From: an uncultured Acidobacteriota bacterium
GTDB lineage: Bacteria; Acidobacteriota; Terriglobia; Bryobacterales; Bryobacteraceae
Assembly: GCA_900696665.1 (NCBI GenBank)
Contig: CAADGY010000015.1
Location: 1-64,000 of the forward strand
Length of the DNA stretch: 64,000 nucleotides
Direction of reading: 5' to 3'
Shown here: in pieces, positions 50,783-60,347 of the stretch
Position numbering within the stretch: position 1 is the stretch's first letter
How the letters are laid out: each line of letters begins with the position of its first letter
Program-made: the position numbers and the translations under genes
Notes under the pieces: model-generated
Database searches by the model: none
What the model saw: the letters and a program-made list of their open reading frames with translations, nothing else
Told to the model about the DNA's origin: nothing

Positions 50783-50811
50783 ATTCTTCTCAAATACGAA
50801 AGGAACTGACG

Positions 50812-52779
50812 ATGCTTGAGCTACTCAGGGCTGTCGTCGCGGCCGTGGGGCGGTTCGCCCTCCCGTGGCTTTTCGCGGCGTGGCTCTTCGTGATGACAAC
50901 AACCATACTGCCGCTCTCCTGGCCCGTCGGGGTCTCAGCGGGAGTGGCAATTCTGGCCGGATACCTTCTTCAGAAAGATGCAAAGGCCCTTCTGGAGAGG
51001 TACTGCCGGTTCGATGAGGCGGCCGTGACGCCGGGCACCAAAGTAGGACGGCCGGAGGCAAAACTTCGCGGTCTCACGCTTCTCCTGGAAATGCACACGA
51101 TCCTCGCGTGTGCGTTGACCATCGGCTTCCAAGCGACAGTGAACTACCTCCGAAGTTACGGCGTGCCGTTCGGACTTGGGAACACGAGCGAGATGCGGAT
51201 GATTCTCGCTGTCGGTGTGGCTTCGGTCCTCGGGTATATCGCCTATGTGGGCTGGCGAAAGCTCGTCTTCCGCCAAACGAGTTCGATCCTTCGCGGCCGA
51301 CGGGTGGGAACGCTCAAAGACGCGCGGCAGAAGCTCGCTACCCAACAGGAACCGGGGGAACCGGAGATCGCCTGGGGCGGTGTCGGACTGCCGTGGTCGT
51401 CGGGGCCTCGCCATTTCTTGGCGGCAGGGATGACCGGCAGCGGGAAAACGAACCTGCTTCTACAATTCATGGCGAGCGTACTCGTCTGGATCGGCCGGAA
51501 GCCCGACCAGCGTGCTCTGGTCTACGATCCCAAGACCGAGCTACTCAGCTTCCTTCACGGACTCGGCCTCGGTCCCAGAGTGCGGATCCTTCACCCGCTC
51601 GACATTCGCGGGTGTGCCTGGAATCTGGCGGCGGACATCACGAGTGCCACGGCAGCACAGCAGGTCGCAGCAGTCCTGATTCCCGAGGAGAAGGAGAGCA
51701 AGAACCCCTACTTCTCCATCGCCGCCCAGCAACTACTCGCCGGAGTCTTCACCTTCCTGTCAAAATCCGCCCCCGGCAAATGGGATCTGAGAGACGCGAT
51801 CTTCATCATGGAACGGATGGAGTTGCTCCGGCAGGCTCTGGAACGATACCCGGAAACAGCGGGACTCGTCGAGGAGTATTTCCAGCCCGAGGACACGTTC
51901 GCCAACGTGCGGAGTACGGTGGCCAACTGGATGCGGCGTTACCGACCGATTGCTGCGTGCTGGCACAGGGCGGCCGAGAAGGTGAGTCTGGAGGACTGGA
52001 TTCGGGGCGAGTACGTTCTGCTGCTCGGGCAGGACGACTCGATCCGGGTGCAGATGGATGCGATTAACCGCGCTCTCTTCACGCGGGCGACCCAGCTGAT
52101 TCTTCGCGGCAGCGACAGCCCCACGCGACGAACGTGGCTCATCGTCGATGAGGTTCGAGAACTCGGACAACTGGACGGCCTGTCCCGATTCCTCAACACG
52201 GCTCGCTCGAAAGGAGCGTGTTTCTGCGGCGGCTACCAGACGCCCTCGGGCATGAAAGCCGCGGTTGGCGACCACATCGCGGACGAGATCAACGACAACA
52301 TCTGGAACTGGGCGCTCTGCCGGATGGGCGGTGACGTGAGCGCGGAGTGGGCATCGAAGCTGGTCGGCGAGGTTGAGTTTGAAGAAACAACCGAGAGCGT
52401 CGGCCCCGGGGGTAAGAATACCTCGACGAGCATCGCGAAGCGACGGGCGCTGCTGCCCGAATACTTCATGCAACTGCCACCGCCAACGCCCAGGGCCGGC
52501 GTGAGTGGTGTCTTCATCACCCCGTACACGGATGCGTACACCTACGCGGTTCCGGGTGCCGAAATCGCAACGGCGCGTCGCCGCGCTCGGGCCGATGTGC
52601 CGAACTTCGTGCCGAGACCGAAGGAACACCAGGAGCTTCAGCCGTGGACAGAGGATGACTACCGGCGCGTGAGACTGACACCGGTGCAACACCGGGACGG
52701 CCGTAACGCCAGAACGACGAACGAGCCGAACAGACCCCGTGTTGTGGGAAGGGGAAACCGTGACGAAGTGAGTCACTGA
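50812..52779 (+). CDS. Type IV coupling protein (VirD4/TraD-like ATPase)
   Basis: 655 residues from ATG 50812. Two membrane-helix groups at the N-terminus (ALPWLFAAWLFVMTTTILPL with VGVSAGVAILAGYLL, and MHTILACALTIGFQATVNYL with MILAVGVASVLGYIAYVG). Then a FtsK/TraD motor domain: Walker A AAGMTGSGKTNLLLQF, VYDPKTELLSFLHGLG, and Walker B TWLIVDEVRELGQLDGL followed by NTARSKGACFCGGYQ. It brings the relaxase-DNA complex to a secretion channel. Classed with TraD_N/TraG-like membrane-anchored proteins. No T4SS genes are visible in the window. Confidence 0.85.
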   Translation: MLELLRAVVAAVGRFALPWLFAAWLFVMTTTILPLSWPVGVSAGVAILAGYLLQKDAKALLERYCRFDEAAVTPGTKVGRPEAKLRGLTLLLEMHTILACALTIGFQATVNYLRSYGVPFGLGNTSEMRMILAVGVASVLGYIAYVGWRKLVFRQTSSILRGRRVGTLKDARQKLATQQEPGEPEIAWGGVGLPWSSGPRHFLAAGMTGSGKTNLLLQFMASVLVWIGRKPDQRALVYDPKTELLSFLHGLGLGPRVRILHPLDIRGCAWNLAADITSATAAQQVAAVLIPEEKESKNPYFSIAAQQLLAGVFTFLSKSAPGKWDLRDAIFIMERMELLRQALERYPETAGLVEEYFQPEDTFANVRSTVANWMRRYRPIAACWHRAAEKVSLEDWIRGEYVLLLGQDDSIRVQMDAINRALFTRATQLILRGSDSPTRRTWLIVDEVRELGQLDGLSRFLNTARSKGACFCGGYQTPSGMKAAVGDHIADEINDNIWNWALCRMGGDVSAEWASKLVGEVEFEETTESVGPGGKNTSTSIAKRRALLPEYFMQLPPPTPRAGVSGVFITPYTDAYTYAVPGAEIATARRRARADVPNFVPRPKEHQELQPWTEDDYRRVRLTPVQHRDGRNARTTNEPNRPRVVGRGNRDEVSH

Positions 52780-52872
52780 CGGCCCTTCAGATGTGCTGGT
52801 TCTGGGCCGGGGGAGGAAGAAACCCCGGCCACATTCATTCGCTGGACATACCGAACCGATGAGCCTCCGCGA

Positions 52873-53658
52873 CTACGCCTCGTCCCACCACTTTCGCAGC
52901 AAGTCGCGGCTTGCGAACAGATATTCCTTCTGCGGCGAGAAGACTTCCAGCGTGATCGTGCCGTCGTAGCCGGTCGCCTTGAGCTTCCGAATGTGGTCCG
53001 GCCAGTTGGTCGTGCTTCGCGGTGCCGCCCCGGGTGGCAGGTGCTGATCTGCCGTGCCATCGTTTTCCGAGATGTGAACGTGCAGGAGCTTTTTGCCGAG
53101 GACCGACAGGTACTCGTCCCAGCGGTCGTAGCCGCGCTCCAGTTTGGCGTGTCCGCTGTCGAGATGAAACCGAAGGAGCGGAACCCGCTCCATGATTGCG
53201 GCGATGTGCTCCAACTGATCACTCCCGCCGAAGGGCAGGTGTTCCAGGACGATGGTGACCCCCATAGACGCTGCCTTGTCGCACAAGGGTGTCAGGAGCT
53301 CGATGTGCCACTGAACGACCTGCTCCCTGGGAAAGAAGCTCGGCGGCTTGCCGTAGTGGACGTTCAGGACCGTGGCACCGATGTCGCGGGCCACTGGCAA
53401 GGTCCGCAAGAATTCGGCCAGGTAAGCCTCCCGGACGCCGCGGAAAGGCGTACCGAACGGAAGATACCAGGCGGTGTGTGCCACGACGCCGAGGCGGTGG
53501 CGCTCAAGAGCCGCTCGAACGGCCCGTGGGTCGATCTGCTCGGGGTCGGCCGCGGGCGGTTCTAGGGTGAAATCCACGAAATCGAAGGCGTTCTTGCCGA
53601 TCCACTCGATCTCGCCGAGCGGGTCTTTCGCCGGATGGTTCATAGCACCGACCTTCAT
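52873..53658 (-). CDS. Sugar phosphate isomerase/epimerase-like TIM barrel protein
   Basis: 261 residues from ATG 53658, AAGGAGGA upstream. AP_endonuc_2-type barrel: GVVAHTAWYLPFG, ATVLNVHYGKPP, TIVLEHLPFGG, LLRFHLDSGHAKL, HVHISENDGTAD and GTITLEVFSPQKEYL, with the metal-binding Glu/His/Asp positions of xylose-isomerase-like enzymes. It stands alone, unrelated to its mobile neighbours, so it may be resident chromosomal DNA marking a boundary between the mobilization module and the defence operon. Substrate unknown. Confidence 0.85.
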   Translation of the reverse strand: MKVGAMNHPAKDPLGEIEWIGKNAFDFVDFTLEPPAADPEQIDPRAVRAALERHRLGVVAHTAWYLPFGTPFRGVREAYLAEFLRTLPVARDIGATVLNVHYGKPPSFFPREQVVQWHIELLTPLCDKAASMGVTIVLEHLPFGGSDQLEHIAAIMERVPLLRFHLDSGHAKLERGYDRWDEYLSVLGKKLLHVHISENDGTADQHLPPGAAPRSTTNWPDHIRKLKATGYDGTITLEVFSPQKEYLFASRDLLRKWWDEA

Positions 53659-53940
53659 AAGTCCTCCTTCCGCGCGGCGAAGGCGTGCCCGTAGAAGAAC
53701 GGAAGCAGTTCCCGCCACGCTGAATTTTACCGGAACACGGGCGTAGCTGCCCCACGGCGACTACAAGCCCCACCAAACTCTTTCCCATCCACACGGGTGT
53801 TTCGTGGGAAGTAAAGGGGGACGGGGTTGCACCCCCCGCAATGGTTGACGCGAAGTCTGGAGACAGAGGTTGTCAATGACGCGACCAGAGCCAGGGACAC
53901 GCTCAGCGCGAATCGGCTACACCATCTCAATGGTGCCGCG

Positions 53941-54222
53941 ATGAGCGTCGAAGAACGGCTGGAACGCATCGAGCAGATGCTGGCCACGCTGGTTCAGCAG
54001 CAGACGATAAAGGAATGGTACACGACCGCTGAAGTCGGTGGACTCCTCGGGCGTGCAGAGTACACAGTCAGAGAATGGTGTCGGCAGGGCCGAATTCGGG
54101 CCAAGAAGAAGCCGTGCGGCCGGGGAAAAGGCGGCGAGTGGCTCATTTCCCACGAGGAACTCACTCGGCTCAAGAATGAAGGGCTTCTCCCCTTTCGATC
54201 CGCGGCCTTCGCAGTGCTGTAG
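53941..54222 (+). CDS. Excisionase-like HTH protein
   Basis: 93 residues from ATG 53941. After an N-terminal coiled coil (SVEERLERIEQMLATLVQQQ) comes a MerR/Xis-type helix-turn-helix: WYTTAEVGGLLGRAEYTVRE, WCRQGRIRAKK and the wing GEWLISHEELTRLKNEG. Such proteins act as recombination directionality factors or regulators. It stands divergent from the isomerase and converges on the BREX-like operon, so it may regulate that island or mark its mobility. Confidence 0.75.
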   Translation: MSVEERLERIEQMLATLVQQQTIKEWYTTAEVGGLLGRAEYTVREWCRQGRIRAKKKPCGRGKGGEWLISHEELTRLKNEGLLPFRSAAFAVL

Positions 54223-54326
54223 GCTTCGGTGTCCTTCCGAAGTCGCTCATGGGGTTCGCACGGCGGACCCCAACTTCCCATCACGGCGAACGAGGTGCCG
54301 ATGGTACTGAAACACATACCCCACTT

Positions 54327-55607
54327 TCAAATACCCACTGGAACTGCCTTCGTTTCCTCGGTTGCCGACCAATACTCCGAGTGTTGTGGGATGACGGCCC
54401 CGCCTCGTTCAGTAAAGCCGAAGAAACTCCCGGCAATGTCCTCGACCAGCGACAAACTGTTTCGGGCCGCATCTTCAAGCACTTCGCTTGTTGCCACATC
54501 GGATCGTTGCAGGAGGATGGCGTCCCGTTCCGCCCACAACTCGTCTATTTTCGCCTTACACGCCCCGTCGAGGAGCGAGTTGGTTTGGAGGGCTTCGAGG
54601 GCTTTCGGGAAGTCCGCCAACTGATTCTTTCGCTTGCGAACCTTCACACGCCACACAAGCAACACCGCAGCTTCCACAATGGCATGGGCGAGTCCCAGCC
54701 CGGCGTAAAACCGACATTCCCGAATTAGCGCGGCACACTCGGCAATCGGAGCGGCAAAGGGTGCATCGGTAGCGGTCAGCGGGTGGTCTTCGGCCACTTC
54801 GCCTGTGTCTTGTTCGAACAGATCGGGTTGGTTCGACTCCTTGAGCTTGACCTTCTTTTTCGCTGGTTTTTTCGGCGGCTCCACCTTCACTTTGCGAAGG
54901 GCCACCATGTCCATGTCCAGCCCTTGCCGGTGGATGTTGAAACCCTCGTACCGGCGCAGGTCGGCGACACTGACGCTAATTGTGAACGGGAACGACTCCG
55001 GCAACCGCAACAACTGTTGGGCCTCGATTTCATCGGCAGCACTAGCCGCAAGCAGCGCCTCCAGCAACCAGAGTTGCAGTTCAGACGTGCTGGCAGTCTG
55101 TTTTCGGGCGAGTAGGAAGTGACCCTTCTGCTTTGTGGCTCGAAGCACCTCCCAATCGACCAACGAGTTCAGTAGGTATTGAGCCGCTTCTCGGCTCGTC
55201 GTGCGGTCGCCCCAGGCAGTAATGATCCTGTTCTTCACCTGAGCCGTCGTGAAGTCGTCCTGGAGGGCCAATATCCGTCCAACAACCTCTGCCGTGTCCT
55301 TGAAGAACGGATATGCCAATGCGGCCATTCCCCAATGAAGCCAGATTCGTTCCTGACCGGAGATACGGGGTAACATCGCCACCGCCCGATCCCGCAGAGC
55401 AACTCGCTCCGGCGGGATGCCGCTCCAGATGCGAAGCAGAATGCCGATGGTCTTGGCTCTGGACTCCTTGCCGGGAAGCTCATCCTTCACCTGCTTGTCG
55501 AGGTACGAACGCAGGTCCGCCTCATCCTTCGTCTTGGTGAGGCGGTCGAGGACGGCATCAAGCCACTTCCGCTTGATCTTCAGCGATATTCCGACGAGCT
55601 TCCTCAT
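54327..55607 (-). CDS. Unknown 426-aa protein, last gene of the BREX-like operon
   Basis: Start ATG 55607 shares ATGA with the PglZ stop. Not recognised as a known BREX protein. The N-terminal ~200 residues are helical with winged-helix-like parts (RTTSREAAQYLLNSLVDWEV, LRATKQKGHFLLARK); positions 250-300 are a Lys/Asp-rich linker; the C-terminus (LIRECRFYAGLGLAHAIVEA, then a KRKNQLADFPKALEAL helix) looks HEPN/DUF4145-like. It occupies the position of brxA in type 3 operons (after pglZ) but at ~426 residues is about twice the usual size, so it may be a BrxA-like plus extra domain or a replacement. Confidence 0.6.
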   Translation of the reverse strand: MRKLVGISLKIKRKWLDAVLDRLTKTKDEADLRSYLDKQVKDELPGKESRAKTIGILLRIWSGIPPERVALRDRAVAMLPRISGQERIWLHWGMAALAYPFFKDTAEVVGRILALQDDFTTAQVKNRIITAWGDRTTSREAAQYLLNSLVDWEVLRATKQKGHFLLARKQTASTSELQLWLLEALLAASAADEIEAQQLLRLPESFPFTISVSVADLRRYEGFNIHRQGLDMDMVALRKVKVEPPKKPAKKKVKLKESNQPDLFEQDTGEVAEDHPLTATDAPFAAPIAECAALIRECRFYAGLGLAHAIVEAAVLLVWRVKVRKRKNQLADFPKALEALQTNSLLDGACKAKIDELWAERDAILLQRSDVATSEVLEDAARNSLSLVEDIAGSFFGFTERGGAVIPQHSEYWSATEETKAVPVGI

Positions 55608-57550
55608 GCCCCCTCCCTGTCCACCGTCACGAACGGGACCATCACTTCTTCCAGTGCGATCCCGCCGTGCGACACAACCTCGTCTCCCTCGCGTGTAAAC
55701 GCTTTCAGATCGTCAGCCAACAAGACGTGTCGAGCCGGGGGCAATCCGTGGTTCGGCCAGCGCAGTGATTCGGGGAACTTGGCGGCGACTTCCTCCAGAA
55801 ACTCGCTGCGATCATACACACGCACTCGCTGCCCCTTCGTTTCCGCAAACACGCCTTCTCTCGGATTCCCTATGCCCGTGGCCGTGACGTTACCGTGGTC
55901 GGCGGTCAAGTAAAGATTGAACCCCTCGTCGTGCAATCGAATGAGCAGATTGTTCAGATGGCCCTGTTTGGCCCAAAGCCGAACTTGGTTGTGCATCCCC
56001 GCCGTCTGCATCTGCATCCCGTGCATGATGTCATCGACTTTGTTCCAGACGATGCCCAGCACGGCGAGGCGAGCATTCCCCAACGCCGCTTCCAGCTTTG
56101 AGTCGGATGGGCCGTCGATGTTCGTAACCAGTTCGACGCGGCCCCGCTGCACCCCTTGGTCTTCCCACAGCCGCAGCCAGTGGTTCCGCTCCTTCGATGT
56201 CGTTCCTAACGAGTCGGGGAAGTAAAGCGGCGGCTCCCCGGCGAAGATCGATTGCCGAGTGACCGAGGTAAGCGTCGGAACCCAGGCAAAGGCAGTTGAT
56301 TCCTGAAACCGCCACGCCCCGTCTGTAGCTTCGAGCGTTTTCTTCAGGAGTAGCCATTGGTCAAAGGCGAGGCCGTCCAGTACAAGCAGGGCTACCTTCG
56401 ACAACTTCTTCCTGCTCCGTTCCACAGCCAGAAAGCGGGCGATCTGGTGGACCATCACCGGCTGCTGCTGGTAGGGCAAGTTGTGCAGCGAGCCGTACCG
56501 CTTCAGCATCCACTGTCCGAAAGCACTTTCAACCGACGCCTGCAAGTCGGTCCAACCGGAGCGTTCGGCGGCGTCCAGTGACTCGTCCCATTCCCAGCGA
56601 AGAACGACCAGTTCGGCCCACCGCTGCGCTACCTGTTGCCATTCCTTGTGGGAAGCATCGGCAGTCGGCAACTCGGCCTGAAACTTCTGCCACAATCCCC
56701 TGAACCGCCGCAAGGCGTCGGCCTTCGGATCATGCTTGATGCCGGTTTGCATCCACGCTGGGAGCTTTGATGCTCCTTCGTGTTCGATGGGCGAAAGCGT
56801 GCCTTCGAGGAAGAAGGTGTCGATATAAACCCGCACATCATCGTGACTAAAGGGAACCGATGTGCCGGACGGATCGTCAATGAACGCCTGCCACTCCCGC
56901 TGAAGGAACCGCAGAAAGCTCTCCCGGTTCGGGATGATCTCCGCAAGGGGCCACGACGCAAAAGTGGCGTCTCTGGTCAAACTCTCCAGCAAGTATTCCG
57001 CCAGGAAGTCGGGCAGGCTAACCTTGCGGGAGTGTAGCGAGAGAAGCACCTTCAGCAGATCGACCGGCTTCTTGACGAGCTTTGGCACGATGCTGAAGCA
57101 GTGCATCAACACGAAGTCCTTTGTCTCCCGCTCGGTCAACTGGTCGCCGTCGTGCTTCTGGTATGCCTCATCTACGGCATCGAGGTAAGCCCGATCCAGT
57201 CCGGCAATCACCGGGTAGGTCAACTTCGGAAAAAACTTGTGGAGTGCAAACGTAAGATGCCGTCCCGCCTCCCGCAGATCGTAAGGGAGCTTCTTCAGGT
57301 CTTGTTCGGCGGAACGTAGGACCACCACCAAATCGGTGTCCGCTCGCTCGTCCCAGCGGCTCCGATATTGGGACTCGTAGGCGAAGCGGAAGGCGATGTG
57401 GTCGTCGAACGGGATCAGGTCAAAACCCCGCTCCCGAATGGCTGACAACATCCCTTCCTCGGTGAGCAACCCGTCCGGGTCGGCCACCAAAGTCAGTCGA
57501 GAAATCTTCCGTTGGAAGTTCTTCAGAATCGTGTCTCGCCAGTTAGCCAT
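55604..57550 (-). CDS. pglZ: PglZ-family alkaline-phosphatase-like protein (BREX)
   Basis: 648 residues from ATG 57550, overlapping the helicase 3' end by 8 bases. The C-terminal half carries the PglZ phosphatase-superfamily motifs: VALLVLDGLAFDQWLLL (first metal Asp), AWVPTLTSVTRQSIF, WNKVDDIMHG and YLTADHGNVTATG (Asp-His pair), with KGQRVRVYDRSEF after it. The N-terminal ~350 residues are helical. PglZ is the marker protein of BREX/Pgl antiphage systems. The size suits type 3 PglZ; type 1 versions are larger. Confidence 0.85.
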   Translation of the reverse strand: MANWRDTILKNFQRKISRLTLVADPDGLLTEEGMLSAIRERGFDLIPFDDHIAFRFAYESQYRSRWDERADTDLVVVLRSAEQDLKKLPYDLREAGRHLTFALHKFFPKLTYPVIAGLDRAYLDAVDEAYQKHDGDQLTERETKDFVLMHCFSIVPKLVKKPVDLLKVLLSLHSRKVSLPDFLAEYLLESLTRDATFASWPLAEIIPNRESFLRFLQREWQAFIDDPSGTSVPFSHDDVRVYIDTFFLEGTLSPIEHEGASKLPAWMQTGIKHDPKADALRRFRGLWQKFQAELPTADASHKEWQQVAQRWAELVVLRWEWDESLDAAERSGWTDLQASVESAFGQWMLKRYGSLHNLPYQQQPVMVHQIARFLAVERSRKKLSKVALLVLDGLAFDQWLLLKKTLEATDGAWRFQESTAFAWVPTLTSVTRQSIFAGEPPLYFPDSLGTTSKERNHWLRLWEDQGVQRGRVELVTNIDGPSDSKLEAALGNARLAVLGIVWNKVDDIMHGMQMQTAGMHNQVRLWAKQGHLNNLLIRLHDEGFNLYLTADHGNVTATGIGNPREGVFAETKGQRVRVYDRSEFLEEVAAKFPESLRWPNHGLPPARHVLLADDLKAFTREGDEVVSHGGIALEEVMVPFVTVDREGA

Positions 57551-60344
57551 TCCCTGCCTCCACCCGCAAGAGAATGACTGGCTGGAGTTCCGGCAGGATT
57601 TGTTCCCGCTTTCGCAGTTCAGTGGCCCACGTTCTCTCCTCTTCATCAAGCCGCTTCAAGCGGTGCTGGCGCACCTCAGGCAGACCCAGCCGACCGAGGG
57701 CATCCCGCCGAACTTGGAAAGCGTGCTGTCCCTTCTCCTGTTCTCGCTTCAGGCGCTGCTGATGACGGGCATGGAGATCGTGAAAGCTATCCAACCCCAA
57801 CCGCTCGGCTTCGGCTCGCAGACGATGGAACACCTCTTCCACTTCCGAGCCAGTCTTCGTGCGGGTTTGCACGACATCGGGACGCTCCTCCAGCAAGGTG
57901 TCCCAAATGTGCCGGGCGGTCGGGCCGAGAATCCGCCCGTCGTCGTGATGAAAGATCGGAATGATCTTCATGTCTCGAAGCGACTGGTTATCGAGGGCAA
58001 TCCGCCACAGCGACCAGTAGCCGACGACCTCAGCGGGGAGATTTGCAAACTGCACGCAGGGGATCGGCTCCGTAATGGCAACACGGGGCAACTGCTGCAC
58101 GAGGCGACGAATACGGGCATCTTCGAGGCTGATATGTTGCAGTCCCCTATCCTGCGCCGGTCGGCTCTGGAACGACACTCGCTCCATCCGGCTGCCGTCC
58201 GGCCAGTCGAGTGTGTAGCTGAACAAGTCCCGCTGAACCTTGCTGCCTTCGGAGCGAACGTAGGCCGTCGCCATGCGTTCGACCCAAAACGGCAACGGGT
58301 GGCTGCTCAACTGCTGGGCCGTCGTCGGGTCGAGCTTGGTTTCGCCATAGTAGCTCCGCCCCGACGCTTCCTCCTTCGCCTGCTCCCGAACGTCCCGGAT
58401 CAGTTGTTCAATGTTCTTTTCCAAGTCGCCGGGGTTGAGAATCGCCTGGGCGTACAGTTTCTCGAACACCGCCCCGCTTTCGGCGGAATCGAGCACGTCC
58501 TGCGTTTTGTCCACGCCGAATTCAGAGAGGATCGTTCTCAGCTTCTCTTCCAGAACTTCCTGCACCCGCAGTTCTACGCTCTCCTCGAAGATCAGGTTGA
58601 ACGCCTTCACCGGGCGTTTCTGACCAATACGGTCCACTCGCCCGATGCGCTGCTCAATCCGCATCGGATTCCACGGCAAGTCGTAGTTCACGATGATGTG
58701 GGCAAATTGCAGGTTCAAACCTTCGCCACCGGCGTCGGTCGAAATCAGTACCCGTGCATCCTCCGCAAACTGCCGCTGTACCCGTCGCCGTTCCTCCAGG
58801 TCCATCGACCCATTCAGACAGATGACCGAGAACCCGTGCTGCTCCAGAAACTCCCGCAGCATGTTCTGCGTCGGCACGAACTCCGTGAAGATCAGGTACT
58901 TCAAATCCGGGTCATTCTCCTCCCGCTGGTTCTCGTAGAGCAAATCGAGCAGCGTTTCGGCTCGTGCGTCCGGTCCAAGCGCACGACAATGGCGAGCGAT
59001 TTCGAGGAGCATCTTGACCTCCTCTTTTTCGTTCTGAAGACCGGCCAAGCGGATTGCCAGCAGTTCGTCCATCGCCTCTTGCGAATCGAGTTCGCCGGGA
59101 AAATCGCTCTCCGGTTCTTCGATCTGCGTCACGTCGGTTTGGTTCAGCGTCTCCAACCGACGCTGCAACATCGTCGCAATCGCTTCGGTGCTGCTCGTCA
59201 CGAGCCGCTGCATCAGAATCATCAGGTAGCCGATGTAGTTCTTCTTTTGCAACATCGCCTGGTTGTAGCCCTGCCGGACGTACTCCGTGACTGACTCATA
59301 CAGGTGCTTCTGGAGCTTGTGCTTCTCCTGCCAACGCACCGGCATCAATTTCGTGATCCGGGGCATGAACAGCGGGTCGCCCCTTTCGTTGATGGCTCGC
59401 CGCTTCTCCGTCCGAATCACGAATGGGGCGACTTTCTCCTTCTTCATGTCCGACGAAATGAACGCATCTTTGTCGAGCAGCGCCATGAGCCGCTGAAACC
59501 CCGCCGACTTCCCTTGGTGCGGGGTCGCCGAGAGGAGCAGCAAGTACGGTGCGGCATCCGCCAGTGCCTTGCCGAGCCGATAGCGGGCGACTTGCTCCGT
59601 GCTGCCGCCGAGCCGGTGGGCTTCGTCGCACACGATCAGATCCCAGCCCGCATCAATCAGGTCGCCGAGTCGTTCCTGGTTGTACGCTTCCAGCTTTTCC
59701 CGGCTCCACCCCTTGCGGTGTTCGATGGGCTTGATGGAATCCGCCGGGCAGACCACCTGATCGAACTGCCGCCAGACGTTCTCCGCTCCGGTGAGGTTCC
59801 GCAGTGCCGAGAAGTCGCCCGGCTGCAACAGGCGGAACTCCTCACCGAAGTGGATCTGCATCTCCTGAACCCACTGCGTCACGAGTCCCTTCGGGGCGAC
59901 GACCAGCACCCGCTTCACCAACCCCCGCAGCTTAAGTTCCCGGAAGATCAAACCCGCTTCGATGGTCTTCCCCAGCCCGACTTCATCAGCGAGCAAATAC
60001 CGCACTCGGTCGCCGGTGACGGCCCGGCTCAGTGCGTGCAACTGATGCGGCAACGGGATCACGCCCGCTTCGAGCGGAGCGAGCAGAACATCTTGCGTGA
60101 GAGCATCGGCGATGCGAGCCGCAGCGACCCGGTAGACGATGCCATCCAGCCCGGTGGTTGTGGTAGGTTGCTCGGCACTCAGCGATTCGGCGGGGAGCCG
60201 TTCCATGCTGGAGCGTTTGGGAATCCAGACCGAGTAGACCGTGTGGTTCCAGACGGTTTCGACATCGAGGATGCGCACCGACTCCCCGTGGGCCGCACTA
60301 AATGCCCAGCTACCGACAGCGAATTGTGGGGTGGTCGTGGTCAT
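57543..60344 (-). CDS. brxHII: RapA/HepA-like SNF2 helicase of the BREX-like operon (BrxHII type)
   Basis: 933 residues. N-terminal SH3-like part (GSWAFSAAHGESVRILDVET), then SNF2 motor motifs: LADEVGLGKTIEAGLIF (I), APKGLVTQWVQEM (Ia), IVCDEAHRLGG (II), LLSATPHQGK (III), STDAGGEGLNLQFA (V) and RIEQRIGRVDRIGQKRPV (VI). The C-terminal ~300 residues include an Arg/Glu-rich coiled coil (ERLGLDSFHDLHARHQQRLK). It would translocate on DNA in phage or self discrimination. Three bases separate it from the methylase stop upstream. Confidence 0.8.
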   Translation of the reverse strand: MTTTTPQFAVGSWAFSAAHGESVRILDVETVWNHTVYSVWIPKRSSMERLPAESLSAEQPTTTTGLDGIVYRVAAARIADALTQDVLLAPLEAGVIPLPHQLHALSRAVTGDRVRYLLADEVGLGKTIEAGLIFRELKLRGLVKRVLVVAPKGLVTQWVQEMQIHFGEEFRLLQPGDFSALRNLTGAENVWRQFDQVVCPADSIKPIEHRKGWSREKLEAYNQERLGDLIDAGWDLIVCDEAHRLGGSTEQVARYRLGKALADAAPYLLLLSATPHQGKSAGFQRLMALLDKDAFISSDMKKEKVAPFVIRTEKRRAINERGDPLFMPRITKLMPVRWQEKHKLQKHLYESVTEYVRQGYNQAMLQKKNYIGYLMILMQRLVTSSTEAIATMLQRRLETLNQTDVTQIEEPESDFPGELDSQEAMDELLAIRLAGLQNEKEEVKMLLEIARHCRALGPDARAETLLDLLYENQREENDPDLKYLIFTEFVPTQNMLREFLEQHGFSVICLNGSMDLEERRRVQRQFAEDARVLISTDAGGEGLNLQFAHIIVNYDLPWNPMRIEQRIGRVDRIGQKRPVKAFNLIFEESVELRVQEVLEEKLRTILSEFGVDKTQDVLDSAESGAVFEKLYAQAILNPGDLEKNIEQLIRDVREQAKEEASGRSYYGETKLDPTTAQQLSSHPLPFWVERMATAYVRSEGSKVQRDLFSYTLDWPDGSRMERVSFQSRPAQDRGLQHISLEDARIRRLVQQLPRVAITEPIPCVQFANLPAEVVGYWSLWRIALDNQSLRDMKIIPIFHHDDGRILGPTARHIWDTLLEERPDVVQTRTKTGSEVEEVFHRLRAEAERLGLDSFHDLHARHQQRLKREQEKGQHAFQVRRDALGRLGLPEVRQHRLKRLDEEERTWATELRKREQILPELQPVILLRVEAGNG

Positions 60345-60347
60345 CGG

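Noticed and set aside
57396-59294. 632-residue plus-strand open frame
   Set aside because: Antisense to the SNF2 helicase, which carries all motifs; composition has no domain character.
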